DNA from: Haloferax mucosum ATCC BAA-1512
Lineage (GTDB): Archaea > Halobacteriota > Halobacteria > Halobacteriales > Haloferacaceae
Direction of reading: 5' to 3'
DNA: 64,000 nucleotides
NCBI RefSeq assembly: GCF_000337815.1
Contig: NZ_AOLN01000001.1
Span: 1-64,000 of the forward strand
Shown: piece after piece, positions 7,451 to 15,431 of the stretch
How positions within the stretch are numbered: position 1 is the stretch's first letter
Layout: each line of letters starts with the position of its first letter
Position numbers and translations under genes: made by a program
The notes under the pieces: generated by a model
Databases searched by the model: none
What the model saw: only the letters and a program-made list of their open reading frames with translations
Told to the model about the DNA's origin: nothing

Positions 7451-7834
7451 ATGAGCTTCGTCACCGAAGTTGCGGTCCGATTCCGCGACCACGATTCGTT
7501 CGGCCACGTCAACAACGCCGTCTACGCGACCTACTGCGAACAGGCCCGCGTTCGATATTTCGAGGACGTGATGGGAGTTCCGCTGTCGGACCCGCACATC
7601 GTCGTCGCACACCTCGAACTCGACTATCAGGCACCGATTGAAGGCGTCGGAACCGCCGAAGTCGAGGTCGAAGCTGGCGAAATCGGCGACAAGAGCTTCC
7701 CGCTTTACTACACTGTCTCCTACGAGAGCGAAGTCGTCGCTACCGGCGAGACGGTCCAAGTCGCGATGGACGAAACCGGTCGCCCGACTCGCGTCCCGGA
7801 CTCGTGGCGCGACGCGATAGCCGCTCATCCGTAA
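7451..7834 (+). CDS. Acyl-CoA thioesterase, hotdog fold (4HBT family)
   Basis: A 127-aa single hotdog-domain protein that would hydrolyse acyl-CoA thioesters. The N-terminal motif RFRDHDSFGHVNNAVYATY contains the family signature (D-x-x-G-H-V-N-N-x-x-Y), with the aspartate serving as catalytic acid in 4-hydroxybenzoyl-CoA thioesterases. The following E-x-AR helix and the beta-strand YQAPI complete the fold. Length is typical. The substrate cannot be predicted. ATG 7451 gives the normal N-terminus; the frame extends to 7430. Confidence 0.88.
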   Translation: MSFVTEVAVRFRDHDSFGHVNNAVYATYCEQARVRYFEDVMGVPLSDPHIVVAHLELDYQAPIEGVGTAEVEVEAGEIGDKSFPLYYTVSYESEVVATGETVQVAMDETGRPTRVPDSWRDAIAAHP

Positions 7835-8202
7835 GAACCCGTACTCGGTTTCTATCGTGTGAACGTCGACGCAACGAGGAACTGCGTAAGCGACCACGCC
7901 GTCCGTTCCCTATACGGTATTCGTTCACATCGGAGTTCGTGTCTGCGCGTGCGGTCCGTGTCGGACTGTGTCGTCTGAATTGGACTGTGTCGGCCTGAAC
8001 TGGACTCGGTCGGATGGGTCGGACTGCCGTGCTGTATCTGGTTCTCGGCCCGTCTTCTGCCGATTCAACCTCTGTCTTCGAGACACGACTCTCCTCTCCA
8101 CAAACCTATTACAATCGCTCTCGTAACGCTTACACCGTGCGTCAGATACGCACGACGGTACTGAGACAGGAGTATTAAATAGTCTCGTGATAATCCTGTG
8201 AT
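7835..8202. other. Spacer before queD with degenerate 19-20-bp repeats
   Basis: No gene visible. From 7962 to 8037 four imperfect units begin CGGACTG or TGGACTG (7962, 7981, 8001, 8020). The promoter of queD lies at its right end. Confidence 0.55.
8172..8180 (+). promoter_or_regulatory. TATA box of the queDEC operon
   Basis: GTATTAAAT lies 25-30 nt before the ATG of queD, so the operon mRNA is predicted to be leaderless. Confidence 0.55.
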
Positions 8203-8679
8203 ATGCCTCGGGGAACACTTAACGAAACACGACAGGCGGATGGGAACGTCGAGACCCCACTGTCCCGGGCAGGTGAGCGCGTCCTCCATATCGGTCGAGA
8301 CCGACCGATTCGCATCAGTGCCGGTCACCGCCTCCTCCACCACGACGGTAAATGTAGCCGCCCACACGGTCACAACTACGAAATCACCGTCCGTGTCGTC
8401 GGCGAACTCACCGAGGAGGGATGGGTCGTTGACAAGGGTGACGTAACCGATGTCATCGACGAATGGGACCACAGGTTCCTCGTCGAGGATGGCGACCCGC
8501 TTGTCGACGCCTTCGAGCGGTCCGGCGATGCCGACGCGACGGTCGTGCTCGACGTCCCGCCGACAGCCGAAGCGATGGCCGTCATCCTCGAAGAGAAACT
8601 TTTAGCGGCACTTCCAGACACCGTCTCGTCGATTTCGGTCGAAGTCAGCGAGACGTCTGAACTCTGCGCCGGATTCTGA
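8203..8679 (+). CDS. queD: 6-carboxy-5,6,7,8-tetrahydropterin synthase
   Basis: A 158-aa enzyme of the PTPS/QueD family, converting 7,8-dihydroneopterin triphosphate to 6-carboxytetrahydropterin on the way to preQ0. Zinc ligands are visible: the His of SAGHRL (near residue 45) and HGHNY (near 60), with the catalytic Cys in GKCSRPHGH between them. The N-terminal 30 residues are longer than in bacterial QueD. It is the first gene of queD-queE-queC: queE begins 5 nt after its stop. In archaea preQ0 is inserted into tRNA by archaeosine transglycosylase. Confidence 0.93.
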   Translation: MPRGTLNETRQADGNVETPLSRAGERVLHIGRDRPIRISAGHRLLHHDGKCSRPHGHNYEITVRVVGELTEEGWVVDKGDVTDVIDEWDHRFLVEDGDPLVDAFERSGDADATVVLDVPPTAEAMAVILEEKLLAALPDTVSSISVEVSETSELCAGF

Positions 8680-8684
8680 TTCTC

Positions 8685-9458
8685 ATGCCCGTCTCTGATT
8701 CCGTCATCCGAACCGACACCGACGCCGACGGCGAGCGACTACCGATCAACGAACTATTCGCATCGCTCCAAGGAGAGGGCAAACTCGCCGGTGTCCCGAG
8801 TACGTTCGTCCGCACGAGCGGGTGCAACCTCCGCTGTTGGTTCTGCGATTCGTACCACACCTCGTGGGACCCGACGCACGCGTGGATGAGCGTCGAAGAA
8901 ATAGTCTCCGAGGTACGCACGCTCGACCCCGACCACGTCGTCGTCACCGGCGGCGAACCGCTCATTCACGACGAAACCTCGTCACTCCTGTCGGCGCTCG
9001 CGGACGACTACCATCTCACCGTCGAGACGAACGGAACGCTCGAAACCGACGCGCCGGTCGATTTAGCGAGCATCAGTCCCAAACTCGCGTCATCGACGCC
9101 GACACCGGAGAACGCCCCGGAAGACACTGACCCCGGCGTCTGGACCGACAGACACGAATCGTCTCGTATCAACCTCGATACGCTCGCCGCGCTCGTTGAG
9201 CACGCCGACGACTTCCAACTCAAATTCGTCGTCACCGGCCGCGACGACCTCCCCGAAATCGAGTCGGTCGTTGCCGACGTTCGCGGCGTCACGTCACGCG
9301 AGGTCCGAGACACCGACGTACTCCTCATGCCCGAAGGCCAGACCCGCGAGGCGCTCGCCCGAACCCGAACCCGGGTCGCCGACCTCGCGGCGGAGTGTGG
9401 CTACCGATACACGCCGAGACTCCACGTAGACCTCTGGAATGACGCTCCCGAGACCTGA
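8685..9458 (+). CDS. queE: 7-carboxy-7-deazaguanine synthase (radical SAM)
   Basis: A 257-aa radical-SAM enzyme contracting 6-carboxytetrahydropterin to 7-carboxy-7-deazaguanine. The iron-sulfur motif is C-x3-C-x2-C in SGCNLRCWFCDS near residues 45-54. The upstream FASLQGEGKLAG substrate loop is characteristic of QueE. VVTGGEP and the later ETNGT motifs bind SAM. The long middle section (EDTDPGVWTDRHES) is an acidic insertion. Second gene of the operon. Confidence 0.93.
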   Translation: MPVSDSVIRTDTDADGERLPINELFASLQGEGKLAGVPSTFVRTSGCNLRCWFCDSYHTSWDPTHAWMSVEEIVSEVRTLDPDHVVVTGGEPLIHDETSSLLSALADDYHLTVETNGTLETDAPVDLASISPKLASSTPTPENAPEDTDPGVWTDRHESSRINLDTLAALVEHADDFQLKFVVTGRDDLPEIESVVADVRGVTSREVRDTDVLLMPEGQTREALARTRTRVADLAAECGYRYTPRLHVDLWNDAPET

Positions 9459-9491
9459 ATCGCCCGAAAACCGACGCTCTTCGACACGAAC

Positions 9492-10241
9492 ATGACTGAC
9501 GACTCTCACGACACACACAGTAGCGCCAGCGGCACCGCTCGTACGAACGAAAAACGCGCCGTCGTTCTCCTCTCCGGTGGCATGGATAGCGCGACGACCG
9601 CCTACGAGGCCAAAGCGCGCGGATACGAAATATACGCACTTCACACCTCGTACGGCCAGAAAACGGAGTCGAAAGAGTACGACTGCGCCCGAGCGCTCGC
9701 GGACGAACTGGACGCCAACGACTTCCTCCACATCGAGACGAGCCACCTGAAACAAATCGGCGCGTCGTCGCTCACCGACGACGATATGACGGTCGAAGAC
9801 GCCGACATGGAGTCCGACGAGGTGCCGACCTCCTACGTTCCATTCCGAAATGCTAACCTCCTGTCGATGGCCGTCTCATACGCCGAGGCAAACGATTGCG
9901 ACGCCGTGTTCGTCGGTGCACACTCCGAAGACTACTCGGGCTATCCGGACTGCCGACCCGAGTTCTTCGACGCCTTCGAGGCGATGGTCGATGTCGGCAC
10001 GAAACCCGAGACGCACATCTCGCTGGAGGTTCCGTTCGTCCACGACGCGAAGACGGACATCGCCCGCCGCGGTCTCGAACTCGGCGTTCCCTTCGAGCAC
10101 ACGTGGTCGTGCTACCGCGCCGAAGCCCCCGCCTGCGGTACCTGTGATTCCTGTGCCTTCCGCTTGCAAGCGTTCCAGAACCTCGGGGAGCGCGACCCGA
10201 TTCCGTACGCTGAACGCCCCGATTACACCGACGCGGAGTAA
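9492..10241 (+). CDS. queC: 7-cyano-7-deazaguanine synthase
   Basis: A 249-aa ATP-dependent amide-to-nitrile synthase making preQ0 from 7-carboxy-7-deazaguanine. The PP-loop LLSGGMDSAT lies near residue 25. The SYGQKTESKE motif follows, and the C-terminal zinc site is C-x8-C-x2-C-x2-C in CYRAEAPACGTCDSCAFR. It is the last enzyme of the operon, 33 nt after queE. The N-terminal 18 residues are a Ser/Thr-rich acidic extension. Confidence 0.94.
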   Translation: MTDDSHDTHSSASGTARTNEKRAVVLLSGGMDSATTAYEAKARGYEIYALHTSYGQKTESKEYDCARALADELDANDFLHIETSHLKQIGASSLTDDDMTVEDADMESDEVPTSYVPFRNANLLSMAVSYAEANDCDAVFVGAHSEDYSGYPDCRPEFFDAFEAMVDVGTKPETHISLEVPFVHDAKTDIARRGLELGVPFEHTWSCYRAEAPACGTCDSCAFRLQAFQNLGERDPIPYAERPDYTDAE

Positions 10242-10412
10242 GCCCGAACGGAACCGGGACCGGGGCTGGCGCTGAGACTGCGGTTGCGCCCGAACCTGAA
10301 ACTCAGATTGGGATTCGTACTGGGACTGCCGTCGCGTTCCAGTGCCGCCACACCAGTTCACAAAACGCCGGTGCCCAAATCCTCAATTATCTCTAGACAG
10401 TCATGTATTCAC

Positions 10413-10967
10413 ATGGCACATGTAATCGTCGTCGGTGGTGGCGCGGCAGGACTGTCGGCGGCACTGTTCACCGCGAAAAACGGACTCGACGTGGACGTAT
10501 TCGACACGGACGAGACGTGGCTTCACAAGGCCCATCTGTTCAACTATCTCGGTATCGAATCCAAGGACGGAACCGAGTTCGTCGAAGATGCACGCGAGCA
10601 AGTAGAGGCGTTCGGCGCGGCACTGCACGAGGCGGAAGTCACTGCCGTCGAGCAGTCGGACGACGGCTTCGTCGTCACCGCCGACGGGACAGACCACGAG
10701 GCGGACTATGTCGTCCTCGCAACTGGTGCGAACCGTGACCTCGCCGAGGAACTCGGTTGTGACCTCACCGAAGACGGCGTCGTAGACGTAGACGTGACGA
10801 TGGAGACGAGCGTCGAAAACGTCTACGCGACGGGCGCGATGGTCCGCGCCGAGGAGTGGCAGGCAATCATCTCGGCAGGCGACGGCGCGGCCGCCGCGCT
10901 CAACGTGTTGACGAAGCAAAAAGGCGAGCACTTCCACGACTTCGACACGCCAGCGGACGCAGAGTAG
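10413..10967 (+). CDS. Minimal FAD-dependent oxidoreductase, TrxR-like
   Basis: A 184-aa protein with the FAD-binding half of the thioredoxin-reductase fold. It has the dinucleotide motif VGGGAAGLSAALF at residues 6-18, VVLATGAN in the middle, and a C-terminal ENVYATGAMVR replacing the usual ATGD. It is far shorter than true TrxR (about 310 aa): the NADPH domain and CxxC redox centre are absent. Such short proteins are common in haloarchaea; the electron donor is unknown. The frame is open to 10284, but only ATG 10413 gives the Rossmann start. Confidence 0.85.
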   Translation: MAHVIVVGGGAAGLSAALFTAKNGLDVDVFDTDETWLHKAHLFNYLGIESKDGTEFVEDAREQVEAFGAALHEAEVTAVEQSDDGFVVTADGTDHEADYVVLATGANRDLAEELGCDLTEDGVVDVDVTMETSVENVYATGAMVRAEEWQAIISAGDGAAAALNVLTKQKGEHFHDFDTPADAE

Positions 10968-11306
10968 CTACGTACCGCTCGACCGGAGTACTGCCCGACT
11001 GGACGAATCGTTCTCTTTTCGATACCACAGCCGAACTGGTTGGAGCCGATTCAATCGAACTCGGTCACCCGACGGATTCGACCTGATTCGAAACTCGACT
11101 AACTCGAACGACTTCAACGGATTCGACCGAACTCGACTGACTCGACCGAACTCAGCGGCTTCGAACGAACTGGTCGAACCCGGCAGATTAGACTCGGTGT
11201 GGCCCACTTCGACGCATGCCACCTACTTCGACTTGACCAGTCACGCACGACACTGGATGTCGGTCACGCCGCAAGCGGTAAGGTATCACTACCCATCACT
11301 CGGGCT
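10968..11306. other. Spacer with degenerate TCGAC-type repeats
   Basis: From about 11075 to 11180 the sequence is a run of imperfect 9-11-nt units built on ATTCGACCGA/ACTCGACTGA. No coding frame is convincing, although the open frame of the following transporter extends into its right part. Confidence 0.5.
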
Positions 11307-12188
11307 GTGTCAACGACCGACTTCGACGGCCCGGTTTCGCCGCTCACTGGTCTCGCCATCGCCATACTCGCGGTTAGTACGAGTGCGATTCTCGTCCGAT
11401 GGAGCGCCGCCCCGAGCCTCGTAAAAGCGTTCTATCGCGTCCTGTTCACGGGCTTTCTCTTGGCACCGATTGCGATCGTTCGCCACCGGGACGCGTTGGC
11501 TGTGATTTCGCGCCGCGATCTCGTTGCGGCCAGCGGCGCGGGCGTGGCGCTCGCGGCCCACTTCGCCTCGTGGTTCGAAAGCTTGAATCACACGACCGTC
11601 GCCGCGAGCGTCACGCTCGTCCAGGCACAACCGCTTTTCGTCGCGGTGGGCGCGTGGGCGTTCCTCGACGAACGGGTCGGTCGGCGGACCACTGTTGGTA
11701 TCGCAGTCGCACTCGGCGGGATGGTGTTGATGTCTGTCTCAGACCTGTTCACGCCGAGCGGCGCGCCACGCCCTCTTTTGGGCAACGGTCTCGCCGTCGT
11801 CGGCGCAGTCGCGGCCGCCGCGTACGTTCTCACCGGCCGAAGCGTCCGCAGTCGGGTTGCGCTCGTCCCGTACGTCGTCGTGGTGTACAGCGTCTGTGCG
11901 GTCGTCATCCTCGCGCTGACGCTCGTCAACGGCGACCCACTCACCGGTTATCCCGCCCGTGAATGGCTCTTATTTCTCGGCATGGCGGTCGGTCCGGGTC
12001 TCTTCGGACACACCGTCATCAACTGGTCGCTCGCCCATCTCGAATCGAGCGTCGTCTCCGTCTCCCTGCTCGGGGAACCTGTCGGCAGTACGATTCTTGC
12101 GCTGTTTCTCCTCGGTGAGATTCCCACGCTCCCGACTATCCTTGGCGGTACCGTCGTCCTCTTTGGAATCTATATCACGTCGTCGTAG
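11307..12188 (+). CDS. EamA/DMT-family transporter
   Basis: A 293-aa integral membrane protein of the drug/metabolite transporter superfamily with ten predicted transmembrane helices in two EamA repeats. Signatures include AILVRWSAAPSLVKAFYR in the first repeat and INWSLAHLESSVVSVSLL with GEPVGSTILAL in the second. The GTG at 11307 puts the first helix near residue 15, as expected. An ATG at 11199 would add a 36-residue hydrophilic leader derived from the repetitive spacer and is less likely. Substrate unknown; most relatives export amino acids or metabolites. Confidence 0.88.
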   Translation: MSTTDFDGPVSPLTGLAIAILAVSTSAILVRWSAAPSLVKAFYRVLFTGFLLAPIAIVRHRDALAVISRRDLVAASGAGVALAAHFASWFESLNHTTVAASVTLVQAQPLFVAVGAWAFLDERVGRRTTVGIAVALGGMVLMSVSDLFTPSGAPRPLLGNGLAVVGAVAAAAYVLTGRSVRSRVALVPYVVVVYSVCAVVILALTLVNGDPLTGYPAREWLLFLGMAVGPGLFGHTVINWSLAHLESSVVSVSLLGEPVGSTILALFLLGEIPTLPTILGGTVVLFGIYITSS

Positions 12189-12315
12189 CGTCTCAACCGC
12201 AATTATGACAGATAAAATTCGATTGTGGTTGATGTTTCTTCCCGGTTACTTCGACACTCGTTCTGTTTGTTATCGAGCCTGATAACCGCGTCACAACGCT
12301 CATTAGGGTGAGCAG

Positions 12316-14385
12316 ATGCTAGTCGGTATGGACGACGGGTCTGGAGTTGACGTTCGCGTCCTCCACGTTGACGACGAACCGAGCCTCACGGACCTCGTTT
12401 CGATTTACTTGGAGCGTGAGGCTGGCGACGTTGACCTTTCAGTGTTGACGTCGAACTCGGGTGCGGACGCGCTCGAACGACTCCGTCAAGAGCAGGTTGA
12501 CTGCGTCGTCTCGGACTACGATATGCCCGATATCGACGGGCTAGAGTTCCTCAGAGCGGTCCGAGCCGAACATCCAGACCTCCCTTTCATTCTCTTTACC
12601 GGCAAAGGCTCCGAGGAGGTCGCCCGCGACGCCTTCCGTGTCGGCGCGACCGACTACATGCAGAAAGACACCGGAACCGACCAGTACACCGTTCTCGCAA
12701 ACCGCGTCGTCAACGCGGTCTCGCAGTACCGAGCGAAGGCGGCCTCGGAGCGGTACGGAACCGCAATCGAAGTTCTCGACAGCGGCGTCTACTCGCTCGA
12801 CAGCGACGGCCGATTCACGTCGGCCGACGGTGTTTTTTGCGGTCTCACCGGCTACGAACGCGAGGATATTCTCGACCGACAGTTCGCCGACCTCGCCGCG
12901 GACTCGGGAGACGAAATCCGGAACGCGTTCCAGAAAGTCATCGACTCCGACTCGGCCGACACAGAACGGTTCGAGACGGTCCTCTCGTCGGGACCGTCCT
13001 ACCCGCACGACGACGAATTGCTGTGTGAGGGGCACCTCGCACTTCGGCCGACCGAGGACGACGAGGCCGCCGTCATCGGCACGCTTCAGGACGTTACCGA
13101 GCGCCGTCACCGACGGAACCGACTCCGGTACGAAACGCGGTTACAGGACGCCGTCTTGGACACTTCGACCTCGCTGATGAGCGCCGAGGCCGACGAAATC
13201 GGCACGAAAATCGAGTGGACGCTTCAGACGGTCGGCGAAGTCGCGGACCTCGACCGCTGTTCTGTCTATCTCTACAACGACGAGACGAACGTCGCCGCGT
13301 GCGTACACGACTGGAACCGAGGAGCAAAAATCGAACACCCGGCTCGGGTTTCACTGGACGAGGCTCGCTGGTTGCTGGAGCGACTCCACCGCTTCGAGAA
13401 CGTCCGTCTCCACTGCGTTTCGGACCTGCCGCCCGACGCGTCGAACACGAAACAACTGCTCACGGAGACTGAAACCGGCGGCTTCGTCGCCGCGCCCATG
13501 GTTTCGAAGTGGTCGTTCGTCGGCTTCGTCGTCTTCGACGTTATCGACACGACTCGCTCGTGGACCGACACCGAAGTTGACCTTCTTCGGTCGGTCGCCA
13601 ACAACATCACCCACACACTCGCCCGAGAGCGCAGAGAACGCGAACTTCGCCGACAGAACGACCGACTCGACGAGTTTGCGTCTGTCGTCTCCCACGACCT
13701 TCGAAATCCACTCAACGTTGCGAAAGGGTTCGTCGAACTCGCCCGCGAAGAAGAGGACGTGGCCTACCTCGACCGGGCGCTGGACGGAATTACGCGCATG
13801 GATACGCTCCTCAACGACGTGCTCTCGCTCGCAAGACAGGGCCGGAAAGTCGGAGACACGAACGCCGTCAACATCGCCGACGTCGCCGAGCGGGCGTGGA
13901 AAGCAGTTGATACCGGCAAGGAGGCGGTGCTCGTTGTCGAAGACGGTCTCGGAGCGACGCAAGCCGACCAAGGTCGGTTCCAGCAAGCGTTCGAAAACCT
14001 GTTTCGAAACGCAGTCGAACACGGGTCGAAAACCGACCAGCCGTCAGCAACCGGGACAGTCGAACGCGGCTCGTCAGGCGCACACTCCGCCCGGGACGAC
14101 GAACTCGTCGTCCGCGTCGGGCCGACCCAATCCGGATTTTACGTCGCGGACAACGGTCCCGGCATTCCGGACGAAAAGCGTCAGACCGTCTTCGAACACG
14201 GTCACACCACCTCTCAATCCGGAACCGGATTCGGTCTCTCTATCGTCGAGAGCATCGTCGAGGCCCACGGCTGGGACATCTGCGTTACGGGACCCGAGTC
14301 CGACCTCGGCGGCGCGCGATTCGAGGTCGATATCGGCGGCGTCCGCTCCGAAGTCGAACCGCGATTTTCGCTCAGTGACGACTGA
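12316..14385 (+). CDS. Hybrid response regulator/PAS/GAF histidine kinase
   Basis: A 689-aa soluble signal-transduction kinase. It contains an N-terminal receiver domain (acidic pair D19-D20, phospho-acceptor D67 in VVSDYDMPD, K117) and a PAS domain (about 145-265). A GAF domain follows (about 275-440), then HisKA with H460 in FASVVSHDLRNPL. The ATPase domain has the N box FENLFRNAVEHG, G1 VADNGPGIP and G2 GTGFGLSIVES. A 30-residue Ser/Thr-rich insert interrupts the ATPase domain. No transmembrane segment, so it senses an intracellular signal. No partner regulator is adjacent. ATG 12328 is an alternative start. Confidence 0.93.
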   Translation: MLVGMDDGSGVDVRVLHVDDEPSLTDLVSIYLEREAGDVDLSVLTSNSGADALERLRQEQVDCVVSDYDMPDIDGLEFLRAVRAEHPDLPFILFTGKGSEEVARDAFRVGATDYMQKDTGTDQYTVLANRVVNAVSQYRAKAASERYGTAIEVLDSGVYSLDSDGRFTSADGVFCGLTGYEREDILDRQFADLAADSGDEIRNAFQKVIDSDSADTERFETVLSSGPSYPHDDELLCEGHLALRPTEDDEAAVIGTLQDVTERRHRRNRLRYETRLQDAVLDTSTSLMSAEADEIGTKIEWTLQTVGEVADLDRCSVYLYNDETNVAACVHDWNRGAKIEHPARVSLDEARWLLERLHRFENVRLHCVSDLPPDASNTKQLLTETETGGFVAAPMVSKWSFVGFVVFDVIDTTRSWTDTEVDLLRSVANNITHTLARERRERELRRQNDRLDEFASVVSHDLRNPLNVAKGFVELAREEEDVAYLDRALDGITRMDTLLNDVLSLARQGRKVGDTNAVNIADVAERAWKAVDTGKEAVLVVEDGLGATQADQGRFQQAFENLFRNAVEHGSKTDQPSATGTVERGSSGAHSARDDELVVRVGPTQSGFYVADNGPGIPDEKRQTVFEHGHTTSQSGTGFGLSIVESIVEAHGWDICVTGPESDLGGARFEVDIGGVRSEVEPRFSLSDD

Positions 14386-14466
14386 ACACCCCGGCTAGCC
14401 GCCGTTTCCCCGTTCTCTTCTGTTTCCTCTCGGCACCGTCGATTTCGACCGTTTCGACTGCCTGAG

Positions 14467-14946
14467 TTATTCGAGGAGCGCCTTCGTCTGTCGGTGTCGC
14501 CCGCGGAACATCGGGTCGAACCCGAGACCACCGAAGACGCCCGCAACGTCGCCGAGCGGGCCGAACGGGAGTTGGTACTCGACGCGGTCTTCGAGAATCG
14601 TCTCGTCGCCGTCGGCGACGAACCGGTGGGTGTGGACCCATCGCGGGAAAGGACCGCCGACCATCTCGTCGCGGAACCACGCCGTCGTCTCGCTTTCTTC
14701 GCGGTCGGTGATGCGCGATGTCCAGCGCTGTCGTGGTCCCACCCCGAACGGTTGCATCGACATGTCGATTTCCGTGCCGGCGACGAGCGCCTCCGGGTCG
14801 GGGTCCTCATCCGGACCGCGAACAGATTCGATTTCGAGGTTCATCCACGCCGGTGTAAGTGCCTCTAAGCCGGACGTATCCGAGTGAAACTCCCACACGC
14901 GGTCCAGTGGTGCGGCGACGCGAGTTCGGCGTCGATAGACAGGCAT
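14467..14946 (-). CDS. SRPBCC-fold ligand-binding protein
   Basis: A 159-aa protein of the START/Bet v1-like (polyketide cyclase/COG4276) type. The N-terminus (RTRVAAPLDRVWEFHSD) and the W-TSRITD...AWFRDEMVGGPF middle are characteristic of this family. It would bind a hydrophobic ligand in an antiparallel beta-grip; no catalytic residues can be assigned. It is transcribed opposite to the kinase and converges with it. Confidence 0.82.
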   Translation of the reverse strand: MPVYRRRTRVAAPLDRVWEFHSDTSGLEALTPAWMNLEIESVRGPDEDPDPEALVAGTEIDMSMQPFGVGPRQRWTSRITDREESETTAWFRDEMVGGPFPRWVHTHRFVADGDETILEDRVEYQLPFGPLGDVAGVFGGLGFDPMFRGRHRQTKALLE

Positions 14947-15431
14947 GTCGGGTCGTTAGTGTCGAGACGGAAAAGCCGTGTCGGCAGTGTACTAAAAGAG
15001 GAGGGCCGAGACCGATTCCGGGTCGTGTCGGATGCCGAAACTCGGTGGTGCTCGTCGGTGTCGAACGCTGGACTATCCGCGAAAAGCCGCCGCTCATGGG
15101 GCGGCTTCACCTACGCGGCAACCCATTGCGCACGAACCGCGCGGGTGGACACGAGACACGACCGCCCAATCTGAAGTTAGGCTGGCTACGAGACGACGGT
15201 CAGTGTCCGGTCCACTGCCACGACCGGGGCCGTGGCACGAACAACTTCTCTGAGATTCATATTAACAATTTTGCATGTTGTGTCGGATGTCCGATTCGAA
15301 CCACTCGCCTCGATTCGACCGTGCTCTCCCGACGGACCCCTCCGGAAATCGGTCGATGAACCGTGTAATAGTGTGTCTCGAAACACACCACGAGACCGAC
15401 GATATCGTGTTCGGTTCGCCGGCGTAGCGGA
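14947..15431. other. 485-bp spacer with hairpin and candidate small RNA
   Basis: No protein gene of normal size is seen. On the minus strand an AT-rich element (about 15261-15275) is followed by a 24-codon open frame (15186-15261), and then a strong hairpin with a T-run at 15107-15082. This could be a small RNA, a leader peptide gene, or simply the far 3' end of the GH15 transcript. Confidence 0.4.
15082..15107 (-). terminator. Hairpin plus T-run, minus-strand terminator
   Basis: Stem AAGCCGCC (15084-15091) pairs perfectly with GGCGGCTT (15100-15107) around an 8-nt loop. Read on the minus strand the stem is followed by TTTT. It would stop transcripts coming from the GH15 gene or from a small RNA starting near 15240. 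Confidence 0.55.

Noticed and set aside
14859-15359. Plus-strand 166-codon frame before the GH15 gene
   Set aside because: Basic and Arg/Thr/Pro-rich composition, not acidic; no haloarchaeal codon bias; covers a hairpin.
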